Source of the DNA: Actinomycetes bacterium
Lineage (GTDB): Bacteria; Actinomycetota; Actinomycetes; Actinomycetales; Cellulomonadaceae
Direction: 5' to 3'
Assembly (NCBI GenBank): GCA_021778635.1
Contig: JAJYCD010000034.1
Coordinates: 1-33,926 of the forward strand
DNA length: 33,926 nucleotides
Both the position numbers and the translations under genes were made by a program. The notes beneath the pieces were generated by a model. It was not told the origin of the DNA. It made no database searches and saw only the letters and a list, made by a program, of their open reading frames with translations. This document shows, piece after piece, positions 16,830-24,033 of this stretch. Each line of letters starts with the position of its first letter. Position 1 is the first letter of the stretch.

Positions 16830-18395
16830 GTGCCTCTGCGAGAACCGACCCGATGGTGGTCGTTGATCCTCGCGGTGGCGGGTGGACTCCTCACCGAGGC
16901 AGCATTCCCGGATCTCGGTTGGTGGGGATGTGCGTTCCTCGGGGTCGCGGCACTGTTCCTCGCCCTGGGCCGCGACAGCGCTCGGTGGAATGCGCTGGTG
17001 GGACTGCTGTGGGGGCTGGCCTTCTTCGCGCCGCAGATCATCTGGGCCGACTACGCCGTCGGTCGAGTGCCGTGGCTTGCGCTCACCGTGTTCGAGTCGT
17101 GCTACATCGCCGTCCTGGGCGCCGCGTGGTCATGGGTGCGACGCGGTGCCGTGATCTGGCGCAGTGCTGCGCTCCAGACCGGGGCCTTCGTCACCCTGTG
17201 GGTCGCGGTCGAGGATCTGCGGTCGAGCGTTCCCTTCGGCGGGTTCCCGTGGGGGAGGCTCGCGTTCTCCCAGTCCGATTCACCCCTGCTCGCGCTGGCG
17301 TGGCTCGGGGGCGCGCCTCTGGTCTCGGCGGCGGTCTGCCTCGTCGGTGTCGCGACGGCGCTGGTGCTGGTCGCCACGCGCGGGCTTCGGTTGGGCCACG
17401 CGCTGGCAGCGATCGCCGTGGTCGTCGCGGTCGTCGTCCTTCCGCTGCTCATCCCGCTCGACACCCAGGCGGAGGACGGCACCCTGCGCGTCGGCGCTGT
17501 CCAGGGCAACGTGCCGTCGCCGGGCCTCGATGCGTTCGCGCAGGCGGGCAAGGTCCTCGACAACCACCTCGCGGGGACCGCGGCGCTGCTCGACCAGGTG
17601 CGCCCCGGCGAGCTCGACGTCGTGCTGTGGCCCGAGAACGGCACGGACATCGACCCGCAGGCCGATGCCGGCGCAGCGAAGGCCATCGACGACGCTGCGC
17701 GACAGATCGGGGCTCCGATGCTGGTCGGGACCGTGCAGTACCCGAAGACGGGTGGGCGATACAACACGGCCGTGCTGTGGGAGCCGGGCGTCGGCGTGGT
17801 CGCGAGCTACACCAAGCAGCATCCGGCCCCGTTCGCGGAGTACATCCCGATGCGCAGCCTCCTGCGTCCGTTCTCCTCGGCGGTGGACCTCGTCCAGGTG
17901 GACATGCTGCCCGGCACCAAGGTGGGGGTCGTCCCGTTGGCCTCCGCACGTCTCGGACGGACGGTCAAGCTCGGCGACGTGATCTGCTTCGAGGTCGCGT
18001 ACGACGACCTGCCGCGGGAGGCCGTGCGCGCGGGGGCAGAGATGCTCGTGGTCCAGACGAACAACGCCTCGTTCGGGTTCACCGCCGAATCGACCCAGCA
18101 GCTCGCCATGTCCCGGCTGCGCGCGGTCGAGCTCGGGCGTGCGACGGTCCAGATCTCCACGGTCGGCGTCAGCGCGGTGATCGCCCCGAACGGTGTCGTC
18201 AGCGACCGTACGGGTCTCTTCACGCCGGCTCAGCTCGTGGCGCGTCTTCCGCTTCGCCACTCGCTCACCCCGGCGGCCGTCGTCGGCGCATGGCCGGTCC
18301 GAGTGGCGGACGCCCTCGCGGTCGCCACGATGCTGGCGGGCTGTGCGGGGGCATCTCGGCTTCGACGCCGATCCACAACGAAACGAGGAACCTGA
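16830..18395 (+). CDS. lnt: Apolipoprotein N-acyltransferase
   Basis: Lnt adds a third acyl chain to the N-terminal cysteine of lipoproteins in the membrane. The 521-residue protein has about six N-terminal hydrophobic helices (to about residue 215), then a nitrilase-fold domain. The catalytic triad is visible: Glu269 in LWPENG, Lys329 in YTKQHPAPFAEYIP, and Cys386 in VICFEVAYDD. A final hydrophobic helix lies near 495-510. In mycobacteria Lnt and Ppm are fused or adjacent; here the neighbour ppm is a pseudogene, while lnt looks intact. GTG 16830 is chosen from the leaderless -10 box. Confidence 0.93.
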   Translation: MPLREPTRWWSLILAVAGGLLTEAAFPDLGWWGCAFLGVAALFLALGRDSARWNALVGLLWGLAFFAPQIIWADYAVGRVPWLALTVFESCYIAVLGAAWSWVRRGAVIWRSAALQTGAFVTLWVAVEDLRSSVPFGGFPWGRLAFSQSDSPLLALAWLGGAPLVSAAVCLVGVATALVLVATRGLRLGHALAAIAVVVAVVVLPLLIPLDTQAEDGTLRVGAVQGNVPSPGLDAFAQAGKVLDNHLAGTAALLDQVRPGELDVVLWPENGTDIDPQADAGAAKAIDDAARQIGAPMLVGTVQYPKTGGRYNTAVLWEPGVGVVASYTKQHPAPFAEYIPMRSLLRPFSSAVDLVQVDMLPGTKVGVVPLASARLGRTVKLGDVICFEVAYDDLPREAVRAGAEMLVVQTNNASFGFTAESTQQLAMSRLRAVELGRATVQISTVGVSAVIAPNGVVSDRTGLFTPAQLVARLPLRHSLTPAAVVGAWPVRVADALAVATMLAGCAGASRLRRRSTTKRGT

Positions 18396-18403
18396 CCGGG
18401 CAC

Positions 18404-18987
18404 GTGCTCGTCGTGCTCCCGAGGTACAACGAGCTGCCCTCGTTGCCGCTCACCCCCGGTCGGCTGAGGGCTGAGGCGCCCACGGCGGACCGACTCCTCG
18501 TGGATGACGGGTCTCCAGACGGAACGGGCGAGCTGGCGGACAGCCGCGCGGCGGTCGACAGCATCCACGTGATGCACCGCACCGAGGGGCGCGGCCTCGG
18601 ACGGGCGTACCTCGTCGGCTTCAGCTGGGCCCTCGAGCATGGTGACGAGGCCCTCGTCGAGATCGACGCGGATGGATCGCTCCTGCCGGCGACCTCGTAG
18701 CGATCCTGGATCGGATCGACGCTGACCCGTCGCGTTCGGCCGACCCGGTCCTCGGATCCCGGTGGATTCCAGGCGGACGCGTCCAGAACCGGCCGTGGCA
18801 CCGTCAGCTGCTGCCTCGTGGGGGCAAGGCGTAGGCGCGGATCCTCTTGGGGATCCCGCTCAAGGACGTGACGCGAAGATTCCGTTCCGGTCAGGTGCGA
18901 GGGTCGTCGAGGTTCGCATCACCTTCGTCGAGCGCGAGGCCGGCGAGTCGAGGAATCGTGGCGGAGGCCCTGGTCAAGGTGACGTAG
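18404..18987 (+). pseudogene. ppm1: Decayed polyprenol-phosphate mannosyltransferase
   Basis: Ppm transfers mannose from GDP-mannose to polyprenol phosphate for glycolipid and protein mannosylation. The N-terminal part is clear: VLVVLPRYNELPSLPL, then LLVDDGSPDGTGELAD, HRTEGRGLGRAYLVGF and VEIDADGS. Near 18685-18690 one base is missing, and the frame ends at TAG 18698. In the next frame the gene continues as GDLVAILDRID and GSRWIPGGRVQN, then meets TAG at 18832, where the family has Tyr. After IPLKDVT about 40 residues appear deleted, and RVVEVRITFVEREAGES is in a third frame; IVAEALVKVT is in yet another. Several independent lesions argue against a single sequencing error. It lies eight bases after lnt. 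Confidence 0.88.
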
Positions 18988-19010
18988 TCGGGGCTTCAGG
19001 ACGCCGGACA

Positions 19011-19043
19011 CGCAGCAGCCGACGCGATGCGCCGGCTGCTGCG
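19011..19043. terminator. Hairpin between ppm pseudogene and rbpA
   Basis: CGCAGCAGCCG at 19011-19021 pairs perfectly with CGGCTGCTGCG at 19033-19043, and GCG/CGC inside the loop can pair as well. It lies between the 3' ends of two convergent genes, so it probably stops transcription from both sides. There is no T-run, as is common in GC-rich actinobacteria. Confidence 0.65.
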
Positions 19044-19092
19044 GAAGTGACGGACGCACGCGCGACTCGCCCGCCGTGCGGCATGCGCGAGG

Positions 19093-19437
19093 TCAGGCGC
19101 TGCGGCGGAGCTTTCCGGCGCGCAGCAGCGCGAGACGCTCGTCGAGCAGGTCCTCGAGCTCCTTGATCGTTCGGCGTTCGAGGAGCATGTCCCAGTGCGT
19201 TCGTGCGGGCTTGGTCGCCTTCGGCTGCGGCTGCTCTGCGCCACGGAGGAGCGCCTCCCGACCGCCGGGCAGCTCCCAGGTGAGCGGAACGTCGGCCTCG
19301 ATCGAGAACGGGACCGTGACCGTCTCGCCGTTCGGGCCGTCGTAGTGAGCGAGGATGCGTGGAGCGAACTCGACGCCGTCCTCCGTCTCCATGCTCTGGG
19401 AACCGATACGCATACCGCGCAGTGAGCGGTTCGCCAT
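19093..19437 (-). CDS. rbpA: RNA polymerase-binding protein RbpA
   Basis: RbpA binds RNA polymerase and the main sigma factor and stabilises the open promoter complex in actinobacteria. The 114-residue protein starts RSLRGMRIGSQSMETE, has a beta-rich core, and then the basic linker and sigma-binding part KPARTHWDMLLERRTIKELEDLL. ATG 19437 follows GGAGG at five bases. Unlike Streptomyces RbpA, whose core carries Cys zinc ligands, this protein has no cysteine: the usual Cys positions read YDGPNGETV and WELPGGREA. In this it resembles the mycobacterial form. A GGAAC-N18-GTT promoter lies upstream. Confidence 0.93.
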   Translation of the reverse strand: MANRSLRGMRIGSQSMETEDGVEFAPRILAHYDGPNGETVTVPFSIEADVPLTWELPGGREALLRGAEQPQPKATKPARTHWDMLLERRTIKELEDLLDERLALLRAGKLRRSA

Positions 19438-19486
19438 GTGGACCTCCGTAGTGCTCAGTAAGCCATGGGCATGAGTCGTACGCTTC

Positions 19487-19512
19487 AACGAGCCACGAAC
19501 CGTCAGTGTTCC
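19487..19512 (-). promoter_or_regulatory. SigR/SigH-type promoter of rbpA
   Basis: On the minus strand GGAAC (19512-19508) is followed by exactly 18 bases and GTT (19489-19487). This matches the SigR (Streptomyces) and SigH/SigE (mycobacteria) thiol-oxidative and heat stress promoter pattern. rbpA is a known SigR target in Streptomyces. Expected start of transcription is near 19480, giving a leader of about 43 bases. Confidence 0.7.
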
Positions 19513-19589
19513 GACCTCAGGTGAAGGTCTGGTGAACGGGCGACGGTCGCGGGGAACGCGGATGGTGCCGACGACGGCGCTGAACTCGA

Positions 19590-19595
19590 TACGGT
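19590..19595 (+). promoter_or_regulatory. -10 box of aldo/keto reductase gene, leaderless
   Basis: TACGGT lies seven bases before the ATG at 19603, and no ribosome binding site is present. The candidate GTG at 19594 overlaps this box and is less likely to be the start. Confidence 0.6.
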
Positions 19596-19602
19596 GAGGC
19601 GT

Positions 19603-20586
19603 ATGAGCGCTGAGACGGTCAGGCACGAACTTTCATTGTACCGCCAACTCGGTTCGTCCGGACTGATGGTGTCGGCGACAGGACTCGGATGCAACACCTT
19701 CGGAGTCACGGCGGCTCCCGAGACCGTCGGAGGGATCGTCGCGGCCGCGCTCGACGAGGGGATCACCTTCTTCGACACGGCAGACGTGTACGGCGCGGTT
19801 CCGGGCCAGAGCGAGGAGCTGCTCGGAGCGGCGCTCGGCGGCCATCGCGACGACGTGGTGCTCGCGACCAAGTTCGGGATGGACGCGCACGGTCTCAACG
19901 GCGCCGACTGGGGAGCTCGCGGCTCTCGGCGCTACGTCCGGCGCGCAGTCGAAGGGTCGCTCCGAAGGCTGAGGACCGACCGCATCGACCTGTACCAGCT
20001 GCACGCCCCGGATCCCTGGACGCCGGTGTCCGAGACGTTGCAGGCGCTCGACGAGCTCGTCGCTGAGGGGAAGGTGCGATACGTCGGGTCGTCGAATCTC
20101 GCAGCCTGGCAGGTCGCCGACGCCGACTGGACCGCACGCGAGCAACGGACGGTCCGGTTCGTCTCGGCACAGAACGAGTACAACCTCCTCCGGCGCGCTG
20201 CGGAGCGCGATCTCCTGCCCGCCGCGCGGCGTTTCGGCGTCGGCCTGCTCCCGTACTACCCGTTGGCGTCGGGGCTGCTCACCGGCAAGTACCGACGTGG
20301 GGAGCCGGCTGGCGCGGACACCCGGCTGGCCCGCCATCCGGATCGCCTCCGAGCAGCGGACTTCGACGTGATCGACTCCTTGTCGCTCCTGGCGGGGGAG
20401 TGGGGCGTGCCTCTCCTGTCGCTCGCGTTCGGTGCGCTGTCGGCGCGTCCCGAGGTCGCGTCCGTCATCGCGGGTGCGCGCACGGCCGATCAGGTCCGCG
20501 CCAACGCGCGTGCCGCCCGGTGGACGCCGACGGCCGAGCAGTGTCGACGGATCGACGAGGTCAGCAGCTCCGCATCCCCTAATTAG
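19603..20586 (+). CDS. Aldo/keto reductase
   Basis: A 327-residue NADPH-dependent oxidoreductase with a TIM barrel fold. The catalytic tetrad is present: Asp and Tyr in FFDTADVYG, Lys in VLATKFG, and His in LYQLHAPDP. NADP-binding features near the C-terminus include SVIAGARTADQVRANARA. The sequence is of the YghZ/YhdN-like subgroup; the substrate is unknown. It is divergent from rbpA and probably leaderless. The stop codon (TAG 20584-20586) overlaps a MarR-type operator, which seems to belong to something downstream or to be left over. Confidence 0.9.
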   Translation: MSAETVRHELSLYRQLGSSGLMVSATGLGCNTFGVTAAPETVGGIVAAALDEGITFFDTADVYGAVPGQSEELLGAALGGHRDDVVLATKFGMDAHGLNGADWGARGSRRYVRRAVEGSLRRLRTDRIDLYQLHAPDPWTPVSETLQALDELVAEGKVRYVGSSNLAAWQVADADWTAREQRTVRFVSAQNEYNLLRRAAERDLLPAARRFGVGLLPYYPLASGLLTGKYRRGEPAGADTRLARHPDRLRAADFDVIDSLSLLAGEWGVPLLSLAFGALSARPEVASVIAGARTADQVRANARAARWTPTAEQCRRIDEVSSSASPN

Positions 20587-20601
20587 TTGATGATTCAATT
20601 A
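20584..20601. promoter_or_regulatory. MarR-type operator palindrome
   Basis: The sequence fits TAnTTGA-N4-TCAAnTA, an 18-base palindrome like sites bound by MarR-family repressors. It is a sharp AT-rich island in GC-rich DNA and contains -10-like sequences in both directions (TATAAT on the minus strand just beside it). No MarR gene is visible in the window and no clear gene starts after it. Confidence 0.45.
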
Positions 20602-21070
20602 TATGGGGGATGTGGACCCTGAGCAGTCGTCCCACCACCCCGAGGTCCGCCACGACGACGGACCTCGCGTGCGTGCGTCGATGCGTTGCGAAGGAACCTG
20701 CGCGCTCCCTGCCCGACAGGAACGAGCGGCAGATCGTCATCGCGACGATGCGGCGATCATCGAGCCGGCTCGCCTCGGCCGACGCCGTGCCGATCGCCCT
20801 GGCGCGCACGGACGAACGCCGTGGCGCGAAGCGCAGCAGGCGGGCGCGAGGTGGCGACGTCGTGACGCATCCCGCGGATCACGGGCGCCCGTCCGGCTGC
20901 GGGCGTCGTGCGTCCGCCACGCACGACGTCGAACCTACTATCGCCGATAAGGCACATTATGACATTACGGCGCCGCGTCGTGAGTTCTGAGAACGGGCGG
21001 CGGTGAGACGAGCCGCGCCCATCGCCCTCCCCTGGCAGGAGTGACAGGGCGCGCGTGCCATCCTGGTGGC
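20602..21070. other. 469-base stretch without a recognisable gene
   Basis: Frames at 20603-20950 and 20610-20990 (plus) and 20579-20809 (minus) are open but show no family motif, are very rich in Arg, Ala and Thr, and look like GC-driven noise. An AT-rich patch at 20936-20970 contains ACATTATGACATTA, with the half site CATTA twice ten bases apart, and CATAAT on the minus strand. It may hold a promoter. The stretch could be the remains of a lost gene controlled by the operator at 20584. Confidence 0.4.
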
Positions 21071-21361
21071 ATGCGTGACGACACACCACAGCCCGACATC
21101 CCGGACACGACCGACGTTCAGCCGGCGGATCCCGGCTCGTCGGAGGCCGCGGCACCGATCCTTCTGCAGGACCGCTGGTGGTGGTCGCCGACGCTGAGCC
21201 TCGTGCTCGGGGGTGTCATCACTGCGATGCAGGTGTCCGCGCTCCGGACCGGCGGCGTCTGGTTGAACTGGCTCGTCGCGGCGATCGGAACCGCCGTGGC
21301 CGTCTCGGGCCTGGTCAGGTTGCTGCGCGCCTACGCGAAGGTCCGTTCACGTACCAGCTGA
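21071..21361 (+). CDS. Small membrane protein of unknown function
   Basis: A 96-residue protein with an acidic, Pro-rich N-terminal part (to about residue 37) and then two hydrophobic helices, about 48-64 and 70-88, linked by a short loop. The C-terminus is basic (LRAYAKVRSRTS), which suggests a cytoplasmic tail. ATG 21071 has CATCCT six bases upstream, a weaker leaderless signal. A strong hairpin follows its stop. I do not recognise a family. Confidence 0.65.
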   Translation: MRDDTPQPDIPDTTDVQPADPGSSEAAAPILLQDRWWWSPTLSLVLGGVITAMQVSALRTGGVWLNWLVAAIGTAVAVSGLVRLLRAYAKVRSRTS

Positions 21362-21580
21362 TTCCGTGGATCCGATCCGATCCACGCCTGCTTCGTCCCC
21401 AGCGACGACGTGCCCGCGCACGTCGGGCGTAGCCCGCGCGACGTCGGCCACCTCTTCCTCGGGCCTCGGCGGTACGGTCTCGTCGAGCTCGAGGATGGCC
21501 AGCTCGTCGAAGGACAACGGCGCAGCGTCAGCACCGTGCGGCGTGGGTATGGACACTGGGCCTCCGATCGTCGGCTTCAC
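21347..21580 (-). CDS. Possible small acidic protein
   Basis: A 77-residue frame rich in Asp, Glu and Val, for example PLSFDELAILELDETVPP, which is less like random GC-rich noise than nearby frames. GTG 21580 has TAGCGT (21591-21586, minus strand) five bases before it, in line with the leaderless pattern here. Its 3' end overlaps the end of the gene at 21071 by 15 bases. It contains a terminator-like repeat, which counts against it. No family is recognised. Confidence 0.38.
   Translation of the reverse strand: MKPTIGGPVSIPTPHGADAAPLSFDELAILELDETVPPRPEEEVADVARATPDVRGHVVAGDEAGVDRIGSTESAGT
21365..21386 (+). terminator. Hairpin after the small membrane protein gene
   Basis: CGTGGATC (21365-21372) and GATCCACG (21379-21386) form a perfect eight-pair stem with a six-base loop, three bases after the stop codon at 21361. 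The loop repeats the GATCC unit. It is a good candidate for factor-independent termination despite the missing T-run. Confidence 0.6.
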
Positions 21581-21635
21581 CCGTCACGCTAGTCCCCCGT
21601 GGCACCCGCCGTTCAGGCGGCGACGCGATCTCCGG

Positions 21636-22295
21636 TCAGTACGTGACCGCGATCGTCTCGCCGACGGCGAGTCGTTGGTAGTCCGCGCCACCCATGCCCG
21701 CAACAAGACGGTCGACCAGCGCGTTCCCGACATCGCTCAGCAAGGCGCTGTGGATCGGGACGACGCGCCGTGGCCGTACCGCCCGCACGAAGTCGATCAC
21801 CTCACGCACTGACAGCCACGGCGCCGAGACAGGCGCCAGAAGGACCGCGATCTGCTCCTCCCCCGCCTCGGGGACGGTGAACGAGTCACCAGGATGCAGG
21901 ATCGCACCGTCGATGACGAAGGCGACGTTCGCGACCCGCGGCACGTCGACGTGGATGAGGGCGTGCACGTCTCCGACCGTCGTGATCTCGAACCCGGCCG
22001 CCGTGAAACGATCTCCGCCCCGGACAGCGTGCAGCCGCTCCCCCGACGCGCCGGTATCGGCGAGCAGGTCCACCACACCTCTCGGGGCCCAGACCTCGAG
22101 CGTCGATCTCTCGACCACAGCGCCGGCGAGCTCGTCCATGACGACGTGGTCGACGTGCTCGTGCGTCACGAGGACGGCGTCGACCGTCGCGAGGGACGCC
22201 CGGTCGCTGAAGGAACCGGGGTCGATCACCAGGCTCCGACCGGCACGCGTGAGCTGGATGCACGCGTGCCCCCAGAACGTCAGGTCTGTCTCCAT
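21636..22295 (-). CDS. Metallo-beta-lactamase-fold hydrolase
   Basis: A 219-residue protein of the UlaG-like branch of the metallo-beta-lactamase superfamily. The metal motif is VTHEHVDHV at about residue 43, followed by a second site in ILHPGDSF and a His in VVPIHSALL. The start METDLTFWGHACIQL is typical of this branch, including the early GHA. ATG 22295 follows GGGGAC. The substrate cannot be deduced; family members act as phosphodiesterases, lactonases and nucleases. It is divergent from the ParA-like gene. Confidence 0.85.
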   Translation of the reverse strand: METDLTFWGHACIQLTRAGRSLVIDPGSFSDRASLATVDAVLVTHEHVDHVVMDELAGAVVERSTLEVWAPRGVVDLLADTGASGERLHAVRGGDRFTAAGFEITTVGDVHALIHVDVPRVANVAFVIDGAILHPGDSFTVPEAGEEQIAVLLAPVSAPWLSVREVIDFVRAVRPRRVVPIHSALLSDVGNALVDRLVAGMGGADYQRLAVGETIAVTY

Positions 22296-22387
22296 GTCCC
22301 CATTCTCCTCTTCGTCGCTGACATGTTCCTGGGCGCCTCCTCGTGGTCCTCCCCGCGACGAGTGTGCTGGGTCCTGCCAGGCACGGC

Positions 22388-22393
22388 TACGGT
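22388..22393 (+). promoter_or_regulatory. -10 box of ParA-like gene, leaderless
   Basis: TACGGT is six bases before the GTG at 22400. This supports that start over the longer frame from 22343. Confidence 0.6.
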
Positions 22394-22399
22394 GTACCC

Positions 22400-23170
22400 G
22401 TGCTGGTCCTCGGTGTCTGCAGCCTCAAGGGCGGTGTCGGCAAGACGTCGGTCACGCTCGGTCTCGCGTCGTCCGCGCTCGCTCACGGCATCCGGACCCT
22501 GGTCGTGGATCTCGACCCGCAAGGCGACTGCACGATGGCTCTCGGCGTGCCGCAGTCGGGAATCCCCGACGTCGCCGAGGTCCTCGCCGACCCGTCTCCT
22601 GAGACCGTCCGCGGTTCGGTCGTCTCGAGCGGGTGGGCACCTGAGGGCCTCGACGTGATCCCGGGCTCGGCACGCTCGGCGGCACACGACGGCCCGGGCA
22701 AGGAGAGCAGCGATCTCGATCGTCTGACCTATGCGCTGTCGTGGCTCTCAGGCTACGAGCTCGTCCTGGTCGACTGCCCGCCTTCGCTCGGGGGGCTGAC
22801 ACGGGCCGGCCTCCGGGCCTGCGACCGTGCGGCGGTCGTGACGGAGCCGGGGCTCTTCTCTGTGATGGCAGTAGGACGCGCGCTCCGCACGATCGACGAG
22901 CTGAGACGCGGGCCCGCACCGTCGCTCCAACCGCTGGGCATCGTCGTCAACCGGGTGCAGGCCCGATCGACCGAGCAGACCTACCGGATCGAGGAGCTCC
23001 GCAGCCTCTACGGCCCGTTGGTCCTCGCACCGAGCATCCCCGAGAGGGCCGCCCTTCAGCAGGCCCAGGGAGCGGCTCGCCCGGTGCACACGTGGCCCAG
23101 CCGGGCGTCAGCCGGGCTCGCTGCGGCCTTCGATGCGCTGCTCGAGAGGGCGCTCCGCGCCCCTCGCTGA
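22400..23170 (+). CDS. ParA/MinD-like P-loop ATPase (orphan)
   Basis: A 256-residue ATPase with the deviant Walker A motif LKGGVGKTS at residue 9, the switch region VVDLDPQGD near 36, and VLVDCPPSLGG near 125. Proteins of this type move plasmids, chromosomes or protein cargo on nucleoid or membrane surfaces. No ParB-like gene or parS-like site is seen beside it. In other actinobacteria a similar gene stands near the merR-garA cluster, so a role in positioning or cell division is a reasonable guess. The start is leaderless. It converges on merR across a strong hairpin. Confidence 0.85.
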   Translation: MLVLGVCSLKGGVGKTSVTLGLASSALAHGIRTLVVDLDPQGDCTMALGVPQSGIPDVAEVLADPSPETVRGSVVSSGWAPEGLDVIPGSARSAAHDGPGKESSDLDRLTYALSWLSGYELVLVDCPPSLGGLTRAGLRACDRAAVVTEPGLFSVMAVGRALRTIDELRRGPAPSLQPLGIVVNRVQARSTEQTYRIEELRSLYGPLVLAPSIPERAALQQAQGAARPVHTWPSRASAGLAAAFDALLERALRAPR

Positions 23171-23199
23171 CCGTCGCCGTCCCGTGCGCCTCACGGGGT

Positions 23200-23227
23200 G
23201 CGGATCACCGAGGCGTCGGTGATCCGC
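23200..23227. terminator. Bidirectional hairpin between parA-like gene and merR
   Basis: GCGGATCACCGA (23200-23211) and TCGGTGATCCGC (23216-23227) form a perfect 12-pair stem with a four-base loop (GGCG). It sits between the 3' ends of two convergent genes. This is the strongest simple hairpin in the window. Confidence 0.8.
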
Positions 23228-23235
23228 GCGGCCGG

Positions 23236-23832
23236 TCAGCCCGCCGAGCGAGCTTGGCGACGCAGGCTCAGCTCGTCGGACGCCAGGGCGTCGTCCGTTG
23301 CCGCCGGGCCTTCGCCGTCGGCGCGCTCGGTCGGCAGGGCGGCCAAGGTTCCCTCGACCTCACGCCACACGCGTCCGACCGCGATGCCGAAGACGCCCTG
23401 CCCACCCTGGACGAGATCGATCACCTCGTCGGCCGACGTGCACTCGTAGACGCTTGCGCCGTCACTCATGAGGGTGATCTGTGCCAGGTCGTCGACGCCG
23501 CGTTCACGCAGGTGCGACACCGCGGCGCGGATCTGCTGGAGCGAGACGCCCGTGTCGAGAAGTCGCTTCACCACCTTGAGGACCAGGATGTCGCGGAAGC
23601 TGTACAGACGTTGCGTCCCCGATCCTGTCGCGGGTCTGACCGTCGGTTCGACGAGTCCGGTCCGCGCCCAGTAGTCGAGCTGCCGGTAGGTGATCCCGGC
23701 CGCACGGCAGGCCGTCGGACCGCGATAGCCCGTCGACGTGTCGAGGTCCGGGAGCTCGTCGCCGAAGAGCAGACCCTGTGCCCGTTGAGGGATGCCGCCG
23801 GAGGCCTCGATGGTGTCACCGCTGCCGCTCAC
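23236..23832 (-). CDS. MerR-family regulator, Rv1830-like
   Basis: A 198-residue regulator like Mycobacterium Rv1830. The MerR helix-turn-helix core is GYRGPTACRAAGITYRQLDYWARTGLVEP, then YSFRDILVLKVVKRLLDTG, with the fold at about residues 35-105. VDDLAQITLMSDGASVYEC and GGQGVFGIAVGRVWREV follow and may act in effector binding or dimerisation. No metal-binding cysteine pair of classic MerR type is seen. I prefer GTG 23832 after GGAGG, although the frame is open to 23982. It ends the conserved minus-strand cluster and has its own promoter. Confidence 0.85.
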   Translation of the reverse strand: MSGSGDTIEASGGIPQRAQGLLFGDELPDLDTSTGYRGPTACRAAGITYRQLDYWARTGLVEPTVRPATGSGTQRLYSFRDILVLKVVKRLLDTGVSLQQIRAAVSHLRERGVDDLAQITLMSDGASVYECTSADEVIDLVQGGQGVFGIAVGRVWREVEGTLAALPTERADGEGPAATDDALASDELSLRRQARSAG

Positions 23833-23938
23833 GCGTCCTCCGCTCCACTGGTGCATCACACCGCGCGGCGGATGCATTCCTCCTGGTCGACACGCATGCG
23901 AACTCGCCACGCGTGTTCCCTGGAGGATGACTACCTGA

Positions 23939-23967
23939 ACGCTAGGCCTGCCCACCAGGGGCGTCAA
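23939..23967 (-). promoter_or_regulatory. Sigma-A-type promoter of merR
   Basis: On the minus strand TTGACG (23967-23962) and TAGCGT (23944-23939) are 17 bases apart, a near-ideal promoter. Transcription would start near 23932, leaving a leader of about 100 bases before GTG 23832. Confidence 0.65.
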
Positions 23968-24012
23968 CGACGCGGGCGCCACGGGATTTCGGCGTGTCGC
24001 GGCCAGTGTGTC

Positions 24013-24033
24013 TCACCTTCAACCAGAAGGTGA
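24013..24033. promoter_or_regulatory. Inverted repeat upstream of the merR promoter
   Basis: TCACCTTC-AACCA-GAAGGTGA is a perfect eight-base inverted repeat across the bifunctional nuclease stop codon and about 45 bases upstream of the merR -35 box. It resembles the inverted repeats bound by the actinobacterial MerR proteins of this cluster, but it could also be a transcription terminator for the nuclease gene. I cannot decide from sequence. Confidence 0.5.

Noticed and set aside
16546-16866. A 106-residue plus-strand frame before lnt
   Set aside because: It runs over the lnt start, has no ribosome binding site and no family resemblance. The region is better explained by a promoter and an RNA fold.
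20603-20990. Two plus-strand frames (115 and 126 residues) after the aldo/keto reductase
   Set aside because: Very Arg/Ala/Thr-rich, overlapping in two frames, no motif; not enough to call a gene.
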